Below are positions 46,001 through 58,055 of a stretch of DNA of 64,000 bases, piece after piece. How positions within the stretch are numbered: the first letter of the stretch is position 1; every line of letters starts with the position of its first letter. The notes under the pieces were generated by a model, which was not told the origin of the DNA, ran no database searches, and saw only the letters and a list, made by a program, of their open reading frames with translations. The DNA is from Liolophura sinensis (Eukaryota > Mollusca > Polyplacophora > Chitonida > Chitonidae): the NCBI RefSeq assembly GCF_032854445.1, contig NC_088297.1, positions 18,427,127-18,491,126 on the forward strand, given 5' to 3'. The translations under genes were made by a program, and so were the position numbers.

Positions 46001-46972
46001 CATAATCAGGATACGGGCTTTTTATTTATTCTATTTTAATTCTTGCTTTTGGAGTTATGAACACGCGGGGCATGGACAAAGAAGTTAAACTATAACATTT
46101 TGCGGCCATATCTTGACCGCATTCAACAGGCACCAGACTGCTCATTTGGTCTTTCCCATGACTGGCCATGGCAATTTCATTATCAGTGTAAACTAAATGG
46201 TGTTTGGCAGGAATCAATATCTATTGAACATTTTTTGTGGTTAAACTCTACGTCTCCAGCTGCACAAATGGTTCCAGGTTGTCTTAATCACACTTTGGTG
46301 CTGTCTCATAAAATGGAAGATGTGGGAATGTTTCATAAAACTATTGAAGTTAATGAAATTCCCTCAGATCACAGTTTTTTCCATAAGTCCATCTTAGCAC
46401 GATTCTTAACATAATTCCATACACTTCATAAGTATACCATTATACTGCTTAAAGAAAACGTTTTGCTTAAGCAAAAGAGCTTAAAACGTTTCGAGAAACT
46501 GGGTTTTAGTATTTCTCTTCTACAGAAATTTCCAGTTAAAAGTCTTGTTTTGTTTTTATCGGCCACTTGAAAAGCAAGATTTCGGACATCAGAGTGGACC
46601 ATCCACACATTTTTTTCTACGACAAATACGCAGTTAACTAGATCTTGTTCTACTCAAGGCAGGAAAACGGCAACGTATGCAAAAGAAAGGAGAATGTGTC
46701 AACAAGACACAAGACCTTTCGCAAACGTGTGGTATGCACGTCTGTACACTTATGTTTAACGTCCTTTTTCAACGAACTGCCAAAAGTCGTTTGGTGTGTG
46801 TACGAATACTGTGTTTTCTTGTGGCAAGATGAGTACATGCCGCCAGTAAATGTATGCGTCCTATCACAGCCGTCAACCAGTAAGGGACGTCTCAGTATTT
46901 CAATAATCCCCAAAAAGAACGTATAACACAAATCACAAAATAAAAGTGGTTCTTATGAAAGAAATAAGAATG

Positions 46973-47050
46973 TATATAAAGGGCGAAAAATAGGACGGAA
47001 TCGTGCAAGAGAAGCAGTCAACAGTTTTCAATAATGTTGGAAATACGCAA
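46973..47050 (+). promoter_or_regulatory. Candidate TATA core promoter, copy C
   Basis: Same arrangement as at 165 and 24425. Confidence 0.3.
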
Positions 47051-48457
47051 GGTATGCTTTATTCGACTGAATGAAATCAGTATTCTAATCGTGTACCATG
47101 CTAGAATATCAGTTGTAGACAGCAAAATGTGTGTCTCAGTTGCGCTTTGATTACATTATTATGACCAACACCCCAGCAGCTTTGAAAGCAAGTGAAGAAA
47201 ATCAAATGGTACTGAAAACACCTTGAAAATTAATTATTAATTATATTTTATTGGGGTTTTTGTCGATGTACTGATGAATATTTCACTTATACCACGGCGG
47301 CCAGCATTATGGTGTAGGAAACTAGGCAGAATCTATGTGTCCAAACAAACGTTCGTATTTTTCCTGTCAACCAAGATGGACGTACCAGGTCGGTCATGGC
47401 AAGGCCAATTCAGAACACGGCGTACAAGCTACCAAAGTACTAAGAAAGACGTTGTTGGAAAGATGTTCTTGGAAAGTACTGATAAACTCATCTGTTTGAG
47501 AAGGACTTTTTTTTAAATAGTTTCTCCAGAGTATAGATCTTTATGGAACACGTTGATATTGCGGCAAATGTGATATCAAGCTTCTGTACAAGAGCCTGAT
47601 ACTAATTCTTGCAGAGAATTCTTAAGGTCATCAAGTACCTTCCGCACGGTAGGATCCTCCAGAACTTGCACGGCTATCACATGAACATTAGTACTGATAT
47701 GGTGCATAGCACACACAACCTTCTTTTTAACTAGCTCAAGCTAAGTGTCAAGGGCTAAAGGTTCAAGACCCGTTTTCAAAACAAAAACTCACATAAAACA
47801 TCAGTTCCTAGACAAGTATGCAAAAATACTGTACACAGTATAGATAGTAAATAAAGCTGGTGATCCAAAGGAGAAAACAGTGGTCAGTTTTTACTTACGA
47901 ACGTTAGATTGTCGACTTTCCTGGCATGTAATCTAATTCAAAATTCAGAATCGTCGACTGTGGATAATTTCCTGGTAAAATACATATATTAGTATATAGG
48001 TATCGGGCTTTTAACTGTTCATAAAAGCATCAGGTTGCTCTAGTATCATTAGAAAATTTTCATAACTCGTACAACTCACTTCCCCCATATGGAAGATCCC
48101 ATGCACTGTCCGATTATTAGGCACGTGTATGCACAATGATTTATTGTCAGCATAAAGTCCAGGTGCGTAATTAAATAACAATAAAGTACGCACCATTGTG
48201 ACTTTCTGTTTGTTTAACACCTGGTGTCATATGTTCAAGAAATAAGGATTTAAAAGTACCTGCTGTTGAAAGAGATTTCAACCAAAATAGATTCAAAGTC
48301 TTCAGAGCAAGGTAAAAAATATCGTCAAAGTAATCTACCCTTAAACGATAGAACGGTTCCGTTGTCTTCCTTCCGTCGCGTGTCCTTGTAGTAGTATTAC
48401 CATACCAATTTACATAACTTAATTATTCTTTAACTTATTTATTTTCCTTTTATTTAA

Positions 48458-48600
48458 ATGGTGTTTTACGTCGTATACTCACGACTATTTCACTTCGACC
48501 ATGTCGGCCAGCATTATAGTGAGAGAACACTGGGCAGAGCCCATGGGAAACCCACGACCATCCGCAGATTGCTGCATGACCTTCCCAAATACAAGAGTAT
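48458..48600 (-). repeat. Diverged antisense SINE fragment, copy C
   Basis: Orthologous to the fragments at 1643-1790 and 25908-26050. Confidence 0.7.
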
Positions 48601-48889
48601 GGGAACACAGTTAAAGATTTTGAAAGGGTGGACAGGGTTGGTGGGCTGATACCTCAAATTCTGTGTAGCCTCAGTGCTTAACTTTCATGGGAAACCGAGT
48701 TGACTACTACTTGAATAAACCAGAGAATTTATCTAACCTTAGTAAGTGTCGATACAGGAGTTTGTCATTTAAAATAACAAAAAATACAAATAAAACTTGG
48801 GATAGACAGCGGAAAGTCAGGTCACAGTGTGACGTCAAATATATGTGAACGGATATTCTGTCAGCTTACCTGAGTTAAGGTCCGCCTGT

Positions 48890-49215
48890 ATAGGCCCCGA
48901 CTGAGGTTAACTGACAAGTGGCCGTATTTCGCCGGTAACATGTGACCATTTGCCATTTTTCACACTGTCATCATTGCTTTGCTTTTGCTCTCTGTGTTGT
49001 CCCATCCCAGAGGCCAGTCCCCTCTGAATTGTTTTAATGTGATGTGATTTAATGTTATGCATTTACATAAACAGATTGAAAACACTGGCTGTGCTGGGTT
49101 GACGGGAGACCGTGTTCCACCGGTTGCCTGTGGCTGTTTGACACGCGTTTGACACGCTATCGTCGCTGTTCTGGTTTTACTTTCTGTACTTTTCTATGTA
49201 CGTCTTTAATTATTC
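48890..49215 (+). repeat. Dispersed repeat family 3, two-unit copy (C)
   Basis: Same two-unit arrangement as copy B at 26330-26665. Confidence 0.5.
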
Positions 49216-49462
49216 TCTAATTATTCTCAGAGGCTGCAAGAATTGTGTGATCCCATCCTCGTCGCCAAGATATAAACGATAAAGCCAGGTCAACAACAGA
49301 ATTTATGTCTTCCATAGGTTATTATGTAGATCCGGGACAGCAATTTCCTGCGAGGCATAAAAGTTTTCTATAGCAGCAAAAGGCTAGTAGATTGGTACAA
49401 AAACAAAGAAAGAAAGAAAAAAAGTTACTTCCTTTTAAAAACTGCTACTTGTATGCAACCAA

Positions 49463-49548
49463 AATGCTGGCCGCCGTCGTATAAGTGAAATATTCTTGAG
49501 TACGGCGTAAAACACCAATCAAATAAATAAATAAATAAATAAATAAAT
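49463..49548 (+). repeat. SINE 3'-tail fragment, copy C
   Basis: Orthologous to 2759-2835 with a longer AAATA tail. Confidence 0.75.
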
Positions 49549-50257
49549 TACAGCATTAAAAAAACACACACAAGAAAAACAGTTGTAAGTCGAAATAACG
49601 ATCTAAACCCAATAACCTTACTGAAAACTGACGACAGCAGGAGCTCATCGTCAACATGTGAGAGTATATGAATATACAGAAATCATTAAACTTTAATGTC
49701 ATCGTTGTTGTTCAAATGTCCTATTTACAACCTTAAGAAAACATTCTTCGCGCAGATACAAATTTTAGCAATGTCACAATTTCATTTTCGTGTGAATTAA
49801 TTTATATTATTAATCAATGTTTACTTGTAAGAACTTAATGAACAGCGATAAAAATAAAGCTCTGAAGATATGGATTTACAAAGTCACGTGACTTACCCGG
49901 ACAGCATGGTCCCAAAACCAACAGCTTGTTCTCACGATCACAATGCATACCACTCTCTGACACTTACGTCTGATGATTACTGAACATGCTGGTCTCGTCC
50001 ATACATCATTAGTCACACCGAAAATTTACCCTAATCGGCGAAATATTTCCCTCTGCTGGTATTTACACAGTATATTACACGGAAGACAATGCGCGCACTC
50101 TGCTTGACAAAGAGAAATCACTCTCACGACACAAACAACAAAAAGGCCAATACTGGGAAGTGCAGTCACTCTCCTTACACCTCTAATGTCTTATTCTAAA
50201 GACCAATGAGGTCTTATTCGTCATCTGAGATATGTTTGAATTATATAATTATTTCAA

Positions 50258-50400
50258 ATGGAGTTTTACGCCGTACTAAAGAATATTTCAGTGATACGAC
50301 CATCAGTATGTTGGGAGGAAACCAGACACAGTCCGAGGGAATCCCACGAGCATCCCCACGCTGCTGAAAGACATTCCCCTCTGTAGCACTTGTATGAAAG
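50258..50400 (-). repeat. Diverged antisense SINE fragment, copy C
   Basis: Orthologous to 3546-3690. Confidence 0.65.
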
Positions 50401-51949
50401 TTGTGCTTCGTGCAAAACGTAACACGACGAGGACTGTTCACTTAGGTTTACTAGGACAAGTCGTTCACAAACTTGTACAATGTCAGTTATATGAATAAAA
50501 CCACGCCTTACACTACCCTTTCGTCAGGAACATGTAACACCACAAGCTGTGTACGTGGATATGTTGGAAATTTATTTTCTTGCAAGAACAAAATGAAATC
50601 AGAACACTTTCCCAATTCATAATGTTAAACCCCATAAGCTCAGGTTCGATGGCAAGAACCCATTTCCATTGCTAGCATCACTGAACTGTTTTACCCGATT
50701 CTGATTAAGTCGTGGTGGGATGGGAGAGATGGTGAAGGAGCAACTATATTGGGGAAGTTGTTGATATTTACGTGTTGATTTCCACGTGCATTCTGACGTC
50801 ATTTATTTCCCACGGTCACATGCTTTTATTGAACTTTAACTGGTTAAAATTGAATGGGAAGATGTTCATTTAAAAAAAAAACTTAAATCAGACGTTTATC
50901 ACTCTACTTTCTAGCACGTGTCACTGTCATTTATGAGATTTCTGGGCTGTTTCAGTCGCGATTCATACTTGTTTGAAAGTATCGCTAACACAGAATACCC
51001 GTGTAGTTCAAGAGTGAAAATATAAACAACTTACTGCAGTGTATCCGGTTTCAAATAATAGAAATATAAACAGTTCACATCACTGTTGCTGGAACGGAAC
51101 ATCCGGGTAATCCAATAATGAAAATATAGGCAGTTCACTACACAAACTATCCAGGTATCCCTGGAATGAAAATATAGACATTTTACTGTATTATTAGTGT
51201 ACCAGAATATGCCTCCTGTAATGCCGCCTGTAATTGACAGGCGTCTGAATTCCAGTTGATAAGTGTGGCCTTCAAGTAAGCCGACACAAATACAAGGCGC
51301 CAGGTCAACAGGGTGATATGTCTACGAACAACAACCGTAACACGTGTATGTGTGTGAGCGTGCCGTTGGAACTGAATGCGCTTACATCTCCCGAAAAGAG
51401 CATTACTTCCAGTGCATATATGACCACAGTCTGTATTTCTTCGGACAATGGTGAAAACTGGGTTACCCTGATACGACGTTATTTTGCAGATGGATATTAG
51501 TCGTTTTGTTGTAGTTGTAGATATGGATGTTGAAGCCTCCATCAGACATCGGCCCACGGGGATTGGTGCACTTACATAGTACATCTCCGACGTACTATGT
51601 AAGATGCAAGAAGTTCAACTAGCACAAGAGGGAGGAAGCAACTGACATAAGACCTGAGAATTTTGGATATTTCGCGGTGTTGGCTTTCTGAAAGTGAGCT
51701 ATAATTGTTGAAAAGCTGTATGTTTTTGTGTCCAGTTATTTGCATTTGTTTGGAGGTACATTATGATTGCTTCTGGGCGAGTCGCTTTCTGGCCATGCAG
51801 ACTTACAGTGGTGTTTAATTCAGTTGACTCAGTTTATTTTCATTTAGATCAAATTAGTGTTGTATACCATTTCCCGTAGGTTGTATGTTCACGAGTACTG
51901 TGCCTGCAGTGGGCGCATGCGTTGCTGGTGCGATTTTACATAATCTGCG

Positions 51950-52174
51950 AGGTGAAAGTTCAGCTGTGTAATCAGCACCGGATTCTCCTTCTAGAGGTGA
52001 AAGTTCAGCTGTGTAATCAGCACCGGATTCTCCCACTAGAGGTGAAAGTTCAGCTGTGTAATCAGCACCGGATTCTCCTACTAGAGGTGAAAGTTCAGCT
52101 GTGTAATCAGCACCGGATTCTCCTACTAGAGGTGAAAGTTCAGCTGTGTAATCAGCACCCGATTCTCCTACTTC
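51950..52174 (-). repeat. 45-bp minisatellite, five units (copy C)
   Basis: Five units, matching copy B in number and differing by a few substitutions. It lies inside the 135-codon - strand open frame 51854-52261. Confidence 0.95.
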
Positions 52175-52512
52175 TACATATTGTTCACACAAATTTAGTG
52201 TATCCCCTTCTCCGCGATTGTCTATGGTAACAAACTCTCCGATTTTCAGTCGTTCCAGCATGATTTTGTCCCAGAAATGCAGACAAAATCACGTAGGAAA
52301 AAAATCACGTCTTCCGTTTGAATCTTTTGAATGGCTGATTTTTATGAATGAACTTCTGTGAGCCAATCAAGTAGATCTCTCATCAGTGTTAGCAAAAGGT
52401 GGGATACGACATTTATCCCACCCCTTTATCCCATGCCCTGAGACACATTTATGGGATAAATGTATCTACTCCATTATGCAAATTACATAACTTGCTGTTA
52501 TTTGTAGAAATG

Positions 52513-52785
52513 GATGGGGCCTCAGTGGCTCAGTTGGTTAGCGCGCTAGCGCAGCGTGATGCCCCAGCAGTCTGTCACCAATGCGGTCTCTTTGAGTTCA
52601 AGCCCAGCTCATCCTGGCTTCATTTCAGGCCGTACGTGGGAAGGTATGTCAGCAACCTGCGGATGGTCGAGGGTTTCCCCCGGGCTCTGCCGGGTTTCCA
52701 CCCACCATAATGCTGGCCGCCGTCGTATAAGTGAAATATTCTTGAGTACTGCGTAAAACACCAATCAAATAGATAAACAAATAAA
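52513..52785 (+). repeat. SINE with target-site duplication, copy C
   Basis: Orthologous to 5847-6117. TSD TGTAGAAATG at 52503-52512 and 52786-52795. Confidence 0.9.
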
Positions 52786-52894
52786 TGTAGAAATGAGTAC
52801 CCCGTCTTAAATAATTCCTTACGCCCAGTGCCCAGTTATTGAAAATGTATTAGCTAATATTCGTATTAAGGTATATTTTATATTTCAATTTTAG

Positions 52895-52915
52895 CCAAAC
52901 CAGCAGCCACCGTAG
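52895..52915 (+). pseudogene. Truncated GCNT exon remnant, copy C
   Basis: The same 21 bases of the GCNT exon after a normal acceptor, broken at the same base as copy A (CCACCGTAG then TTCTCC). The rest of the gene is absent. Confidence 0.75.
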
Positions 52916-53696
52916 TTCTCCAAAGCAAAATTACAATAGCAATTTTAGATCATACTTAATATAATTCTACACATTTTTTTAAAATTAAGTACAAAATTGA
53001 AGACTTGGGTTAAAGTTAAATCTGGTATGAAGTCTTGAACCAATTTTGAACAATCGATCCCAGAAGAGCATATATGCCAAATATGGTGCTTCATTCTACT
53101 CAAAAAATGCGATTCATGAAAGTATAAAAGTGTACTAAAGTCCGATGCCTGTGACCATAGATACAGACTTGAACTCCCTCAACTTCATGCGCGATGGCTA
53201 TTTTTTATGGGCTCAGTAGGTCACCAGTATAACTCAGGATCTGGAGGAGGATACCTAAAATATTATGGGAGTGCTCTGTATGAATCCGAGACAATTTACC
53301 CCTTTTTCGAGACCTAGGACTTATCTATTTAAAAGCATGGAAGGAAAAATCGTCACGTTTCTAAAATGCCTCCGACAGCGTTGAATAGACATGTACAAGT
53401 GTATACTTGTATGTGCATGTATGCGCGCCTTTGCAATAGTCCTAAACAAGTTTTGCCAGGTAGCTGACACAGACCTTTATGGCAGCGAAACTCCATTGGT
53501 GACTTTGCGATTTGTGGCCACCATATGTGGTCTTGAGTAGCGCATGTGTCCGCCTCACTTCCTCCATATACCCCTATCTCTGCTTTTGTGAAGTGCTTAG
53601 CAAAAACACAGACCTGGTAGAATACAAATCTGTAGAAAGTGAGCGTTAGGAGACGTTGAGTCCGCTATCAGGCCACAGGAAAGTATTTAACTGTAA

Positions 53697-53958
53697 GAGC
53701 CTCCGTATCTAATGGTTGGCATGTCAGAGCAGTGGAATGCCCAAGGAGCTTCTCGTCATTGCGATCACGGCGAGTTCTAGTCCAGCTAATGCTAGCTTCC
53801 TTTCCGGTCGTATGTGGGAAGATCTGCAGCAAACTGCAGATGGTCATGGGTTCTCTCCAGGCTCTGCCCTGTTTCCTCTCACAATAATGCCCGTCTGCCA
53901 TCGTATGAGAGAAATAATTTAAGCACGGCGTAAAACAACAATCAAATAAATAAATGCT
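53697..53958 (+). repeat. SINE, diverged subfamily (copy C)
   Basis: Orthologous to 7316-7576. Confidence 0.8.
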
Positions 53959-54003
53959 TTGGTTGTACTTACCACTAAGGACGGAATCTCGGTGGTATGA
54001 TCT

Positions 54004-54132
54004 CTGAACTAGAGTTGTGATAAACGTTGTATAGGAAAGGTATATAAATATAGAACTTATCGCCCATGTTGCTTGATAAGTTCTATATTTATATACCCCT
54101 CCTATACAACGTTTATCACAACTCTAGTTCAG
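54004..54132. repeat. Long near-perfect inverted repeat (hairpin), copy C
   Basis: Same hairpin as 7627-7755, arms 54004-54061 and 54075-54132. One mismatch of copy A is a G-C pair here, while the right arm has a different change (CCCCTCC). The stem therefore stays near perfect. Confidence 0.95.
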
Positions 54133-54525
54133 GGAAACGGGACAATACGCAACGTAAAACCTTTGAGAGCAGCAAAAGCACCAGTACGTAATAAGAATTA
54201 CAGCACAAGGTTAAGGTCTTTAACTAGATAACTACCAGGTTGTCTTTTTGTCGCAAAGGTCGAGGAGCCATCGAGGGGAAAAAAGACGGTCAAGACTGGG
54301 TGATCATCTCGTCTGGACACTGCGACCAAAGCCGTTAACTGGCCTACATAATGGTTTCATTGCTTGACAAGAGTCAATACACGTGCGACAGTTTACGCGT
54401 ACATGGATATGCTTGTAAAACTGTTTCATTAGCTATAAGAAATCGAAGAAAGTTTAGGAAGCAGTTTGATAAAAGATTGAGGTATAGAGCGAATACGTGT
54501 ATAACTGGATGCATTTCTTTGAAAC

Positions 54526-54705
54526 ATGGCGGAGTGGTTGAGATGCCAGCACGGCGCAAATCTTTTCGATCGTGCGTGGGAATGTTAGCCAGCAACATGC
54601 GGATGGTCGTGAGTTTCACCCGAGCTCTGCCCGGTTTCCTCCCACCATAATGCTAGTGGCCGTCGTATAGGTAAAATATGCTTAAGTACTGGGTAAAACA
54701 CATCT
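54526..54705 (+). repeat. SINE-like element at the end of copy C
   Basis: Head GGCGGAGTGGTTGAGATGCC resembles the 5' half of tRNA-Leu or tRNA-Ser. It is followed by the SINE core (CAACATGCGGATGGTCGTGA, CCACCATAATGCTAGTGG) and a degraded tail. Homology to copy A runs into it and is then hidden by the gap. Confidence 0.7.
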
Positions 54706-55887
54706 AAATAAATGAGCTCTCGAAATGAGCTATGTGTCGGGGACTAATGGTCGAGGGTATACTCCAACAAATCGGGATTTTGTGTCATGACGGTATATTA
54801 TAACAAAAATTAAGCGGTATAACGCTCCCAACGATAAAAAAAATGCTCCATTGGCCATTTGAAGGCATCATTACAGAACAGACACAACTAACGATAGTAC
54901 ATAAATTACTTAGACTATCATGTGGCAGAATGCATAATGCTGCTTTCTGCGTGTGTCACTGTTACCACAACATACTGAATAAAAAATAAATCTCAGATCA
55001 TCCTATTCAGTTCTCTCTTATTACAGTTTAACATTGAAATACATTAGCCATAACAGATAAACAATGTCCTTATTATCTGCTAATAAAACAAGTACCTGCG
55101 AGTCCATGGATTACACACTTTCAGCTTCCCAAAGAATCTCCCTCACAGCACATGGCCTAGCCTAGCATGCAATAATAAGCAAGGCAAAAAATACAATATC
55201 ACGCACTACAAACCCATTCTGATAGTTACACAATTACGGGGAGTATACACTTACAAGCTCAAAAAAGAGATAAAACGTGTGACTATTCACCAAAGTTACT
55301 CCTGATAATCATACACGTGGCGTACCGCCATCTTGTTTGAGGTGGGAAAAGATCATAACAACTGTAGCGTGTAGACTGAATCTTGTCAATATAACAATAA
55401 TACAAAACACTTAACTCAAAACACTTATTACAACCGAGCTACAAAACATACCAAAGGACAATACAGAAAAATATGCACTTGTCTTGTCTAAGGCAAGAGA
55501 ATAGAACATTACCATCAGATGTCAACACAAAATATCATTTTACACTTTACACCCGAAATCACTTTACATCAAGAGATCACATATGCTAATACACATGAAT
55601 AATGCATGTTGCCCAGCACTACTCCACAGTTCACATAAGGTTGACAACCATAACCAAACTAATATTGACATTCTGACCTGTAATGATATTAAATAGTCAA
55701 TCACTCAACCCCAACCCACGCAATCGACCAAAAACCTGCCCCTGACATACGTCTATCCGCTCATACTGACTCAGTAGATATAAATCTGCTATACTGAAAA
55801 TGGTAACATGTATTGTATTTATTCAATCTTCAGTTGTTTTAAATGGGCCTAGTATGGAACGATGATTGCCTTACTTGGCTTTCATAG
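54706..55887. other. Single-copy region, no gene called
   Basis: Past the end of the duplications. On the - strand near 55345 the motif AAGATGGCGG (YY1-like, often at housekeeping promoters) is seen, but no coding exon follows it convincingly. Confidence 0.4.
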
Positions 55888-55935
55888 AAAGGTGTAACTT
55901 TATCGGCTTTCTAGTGCTTCTACTGGCAGTAGCAA
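55888..55935 (+). CDS. Unrecognised gene, exon 1 of visible chain (hydrophobic)
   Basis: 48 bp between CTTTCATAG and GTAAGA. In the frame that fits the later exons it reads RCNFIGFLVLLLAVA, a short hydrophobic stretch ending in an A-x-A motif. It could be a signal peptide core with its cleavage site, or the end of a membrane helix. No start codon is in this exon, so an upstream exon is needed. The chain continues at 56001, 56167, 57409 and 57944. The phases of all four junctions agree. I do not recognise the protein. Confidence 0.4.
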
Positions 55936-56000
55936 GTAAGAACTTTCCAGTATATCAAATACTGATTTCCTTAATTCCATGAATGTCCAATTCGTGTCAG

Positions 56001-56035
56001 ACAACCCAGACGGGAGCGCTTTTCCGCCGTCGACG
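56001..56035 (+). CDS. Unrecognised gene, exon 2
   Basis: 35 bp after TTCGTGTCAG and before GTATGT. Reads NNPDGSAFPPST across the junction and ends in phase 0. A second phase option is open in this exon and the next two but is closed in the exon at 55888. Confidence 0.42.
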
Positions 56036-56166
56036 GTATGTGATCGAATCGTAGTCTCTGTGCTGTACACACTTTTCCAGACAATACAATGATATTAAAT
56101 GACTATAGCTTCAGGAAATGCACATTGTGGGTAGACATTGTGTATGGATTTGTCCATGTTTTACAG

Positions 56167-56239
56167 GGCTTTTCAATACATCATCCCAGCAGGTCTTCAC
56201 GACATGATGCCACCCGATCAAGCCTCTGCGACCCACAAG
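56167..56239 (+). CDS. Unrecognised gene, exon 3
   Basis: 73 bp after TTTTACAG and before GTAGGC. In the preferred frame it reads GFSIHHPSRSSRHDATRSSL and CDPQ, polar and probably disordered. The alternative frame reads FQYIIPAGLHDMMPPDQ and also continues into exon 4, so the frame choice is not certain. Confidence 0.5.
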
Positions 56240-56414
56240 GTAGGCAGACAGTCCAACTCTAATGTTTTTTTTTAAAGGAACTAGTTAGAATAATAGTTTT
56301 TTTAAATGTAGTTTATACAGTAACATAGCAAAACTAAGGAACAATTAGTAGGAAAATAAATGCGTGGGGTTCTCTTTTAACTGCAATCCTTAGAAAGAAC
56401 TAATCAAACTCCGT

Positions 56415-56992
56415 CTCAGGGGCGTAGCCCCCCCCCCCCCGCGAGGCAAAAACGATCCACTCAAGTCGACAAAAAATATTTTAGCCTATATTTCTTACCT
56501 AGCTATTAACATTCATTCCACAGATATTTGCTGTAGCCTATATAGACCAATATTTCAATTTTGTACCAATTTACTAAATAGTATACAGGCCTATTTAGAT
56601 ATGTTATGTGAACCATTCGATATTGTTCCCGGTGGAAGATGACGTGTTTCACAGAATTACCTCTCTTGAATCGTACCGCGCAGGCAGCAGTAGCCATTTC
56701 CGTCTGGTGGACAAGACAGATGCCGCAGTTTTACTTGTACTGTTTGTAACTCTGGAACGCATGAAAATGACTACTATACATTCAGGGACAGCCTGTTTTT
56801 AACCCCAACTAAGCTGAACTTGAGTTGTTTTGGGGGGTTTCTTTTTTACTGTGAAAATGAATGTGTACACACTGGCAAATCTGCATTCGAAACACTTCGA
56901 AATCACTCAAATTCTCTCTCTAGCAATTTAATATCCAGGAGCTTCCGGGGCCGAGGCTCCCCCTGGACCCTCACGCCACGCCCCTACATCTC
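56415..56992. mobile_element. Possible non-autonomous DNA transposon in an intron
   Basis: Starts CAGGGGCGTAG followed by a poly-C run, and ends CACGCCCCTA near 56992, a rough inverted pair resembling hAT-type ends (CAGGGGCGT). I found no clear 8-bp target duplication. It lies between exons 3 and 4 of the unrecognised gene. Confidence 0.3.
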
Positions 56993-57408
56993 ACGTTTAA
57001 CTTAACGAAAAAACAAAAAAAACATTGATGTAGGAGGAATTTAGTCTTAACATCCATCAGGCTTAGACGTGAGAGGCTACATAATATAACCTGTTTAAAC
57101 AGTATGTTACCGAGAGGACTTCTGCAAAGTGTAAGAATGACTCTAAATCCACCAAAAACAATAATTTACTGCCCTATACCTCTCCCTGGCCACCGCTACG
57201 GCACAGCGGGTGATGTCGTGTATGGCCAACCGAAGTCTAGCTGGCCTAAATAACCAGGGAATTCGTATCAAAAGAATGTCACTTTCGGGATGTATTTTTA
57301 CCGACACACAATAAAGTATACTGCCACATTAGTTTGAACCCATAGTGGACTACGTTCCGATTGATGAGACTGACATCTCTGGCCAGACTTCAAAGTTTTA
57401 ATTTTCAG

Positions 57409-57451
57409 ACGTTGATCCAGGCATTTCCGAACACACCGACATCACGAACAG
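57409..57451 (+). CDS. Unrecognised gene, exon 4
   Basis: 43 bp with the strongest splice sites of the set (TTTTAATTTTCAG before, GTAAGTTA after). Preferred reading DVDPGISEHTDITNR, phase 2 at its end. Confidence 0.5.
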
Positions 57452-57454
57452 GTA

Positions 57455-57873
57455 AGTTACAGATTTATCCTGTGTTGCGCTGTGCATTTCGCATGTGTAT
57501 CTTAAGATTTAATATGTACTTGCAATTCTCTCCCGCCGTCCACTTCACAGTTAATATCATAATATTACCCAAGGAATTCTAAATTTATACATCTATGCGA
57601 TGACCGGTACATGCTATTTTCGGCACTCCCAATACCCCATGCCTATATATAGGGGAATCTAGGTGGTAAGGTATAGATTTATCCTGTGGTACGCTGTGCA
57701 TCTCGCGTGTTTTTCTCAGGATTTAATATTGATTTACTATTCTCTCCCTCATTCCGCTTCACAATGAATATCATTCTATTCCCCAAAGAATTCTACATTT
57801 ATACATCAATGCGATGGCCGGTACATGCTATTGTCGGCATTCCCAAAAGCCCATGCCTATATATAGGGGCATA
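57455..57873 (+). repeat. Tandem duplication inside the last intron
   Basis: 57455-57662 and 57672-57873 are about 200-bp direct repeats. Shared blocks are AGATTTATCCTGTG, 'CTGTGCAT', 'CCGGTACATGCTATT' and CCCATGCCTATATATAGGGG. The first follows the donor of exon 4; the second also begins with a donor-like GGTAAGG. No second exon copy was found. Confidence 0.8.
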
Positions 57874-57943
57874 TTGTCGTTACTTTCTGTCAGTTTTCAG
57901 TTCGGTTAATAATGTATTGGGATTACTTTGTTCCCAATTTTAG

Positions 57944-58055
57944 GCTGTTGTATTCGAGATACGGGAAAGAAATAACTCAAGTCAGATCTCAGGGACTTTG
58001 TTCTATTTCCTCTTCTATAACAGTAGCCACCAATTATGACGAGGTAAAACCTTAA
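57944..58055 (+). CDS. Unrecognised gene, last exon
   Basis: After CCCAATTTTAG. Reads LLYSRYGKEITQVRSQGLCS, then a Ser-rich stretch and TNYDEVKP before the TAA at 58053-58055. The YDEV could be a phosphotyrosine-type motif if this is a receptor tail; that is inference. The alternative frame stops after ten codons. Confidence 0.45.

Larger units (their letters stand above)
24259..46805 (+). repeat. Segmental tandem duplication, copy B (gene-bearing)
   Basis: Second copy, about 22.5 kb. It is the only copy carrying 30582-37348, which holds the GCNT exons and the Myb/SANT-like exons. It lacks the LTR retrotransposon and shows the clean empty site at 37636-37640. It also has three blocks missing from A (about 29709-30140, 39237-40028 and 40895-41540), and only four units of the 60-bp array (45767-46000). 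Confidence 0.9.
46806..54595 (+). repeat. Segmental tandem duplication, copy C (partial)
   Basis: Third copy. It follows A and B to 52915, then follows A only (to about 54595), and ends inside a SINE-like sequence. What follows is single copy. It contains the 45-bp minisatellite (51950-52174), a SINE (52513-52785) and the long hairpin (54004-54132). I see no convincing gene in it. Confidence 0.88.

Noticed and set aside
46100-46414. About 104-codon + strand frame that looks protein-like
   Set aside because: Copy A (23554) has a stop in it and several residue changes; no clear splice sites or family.
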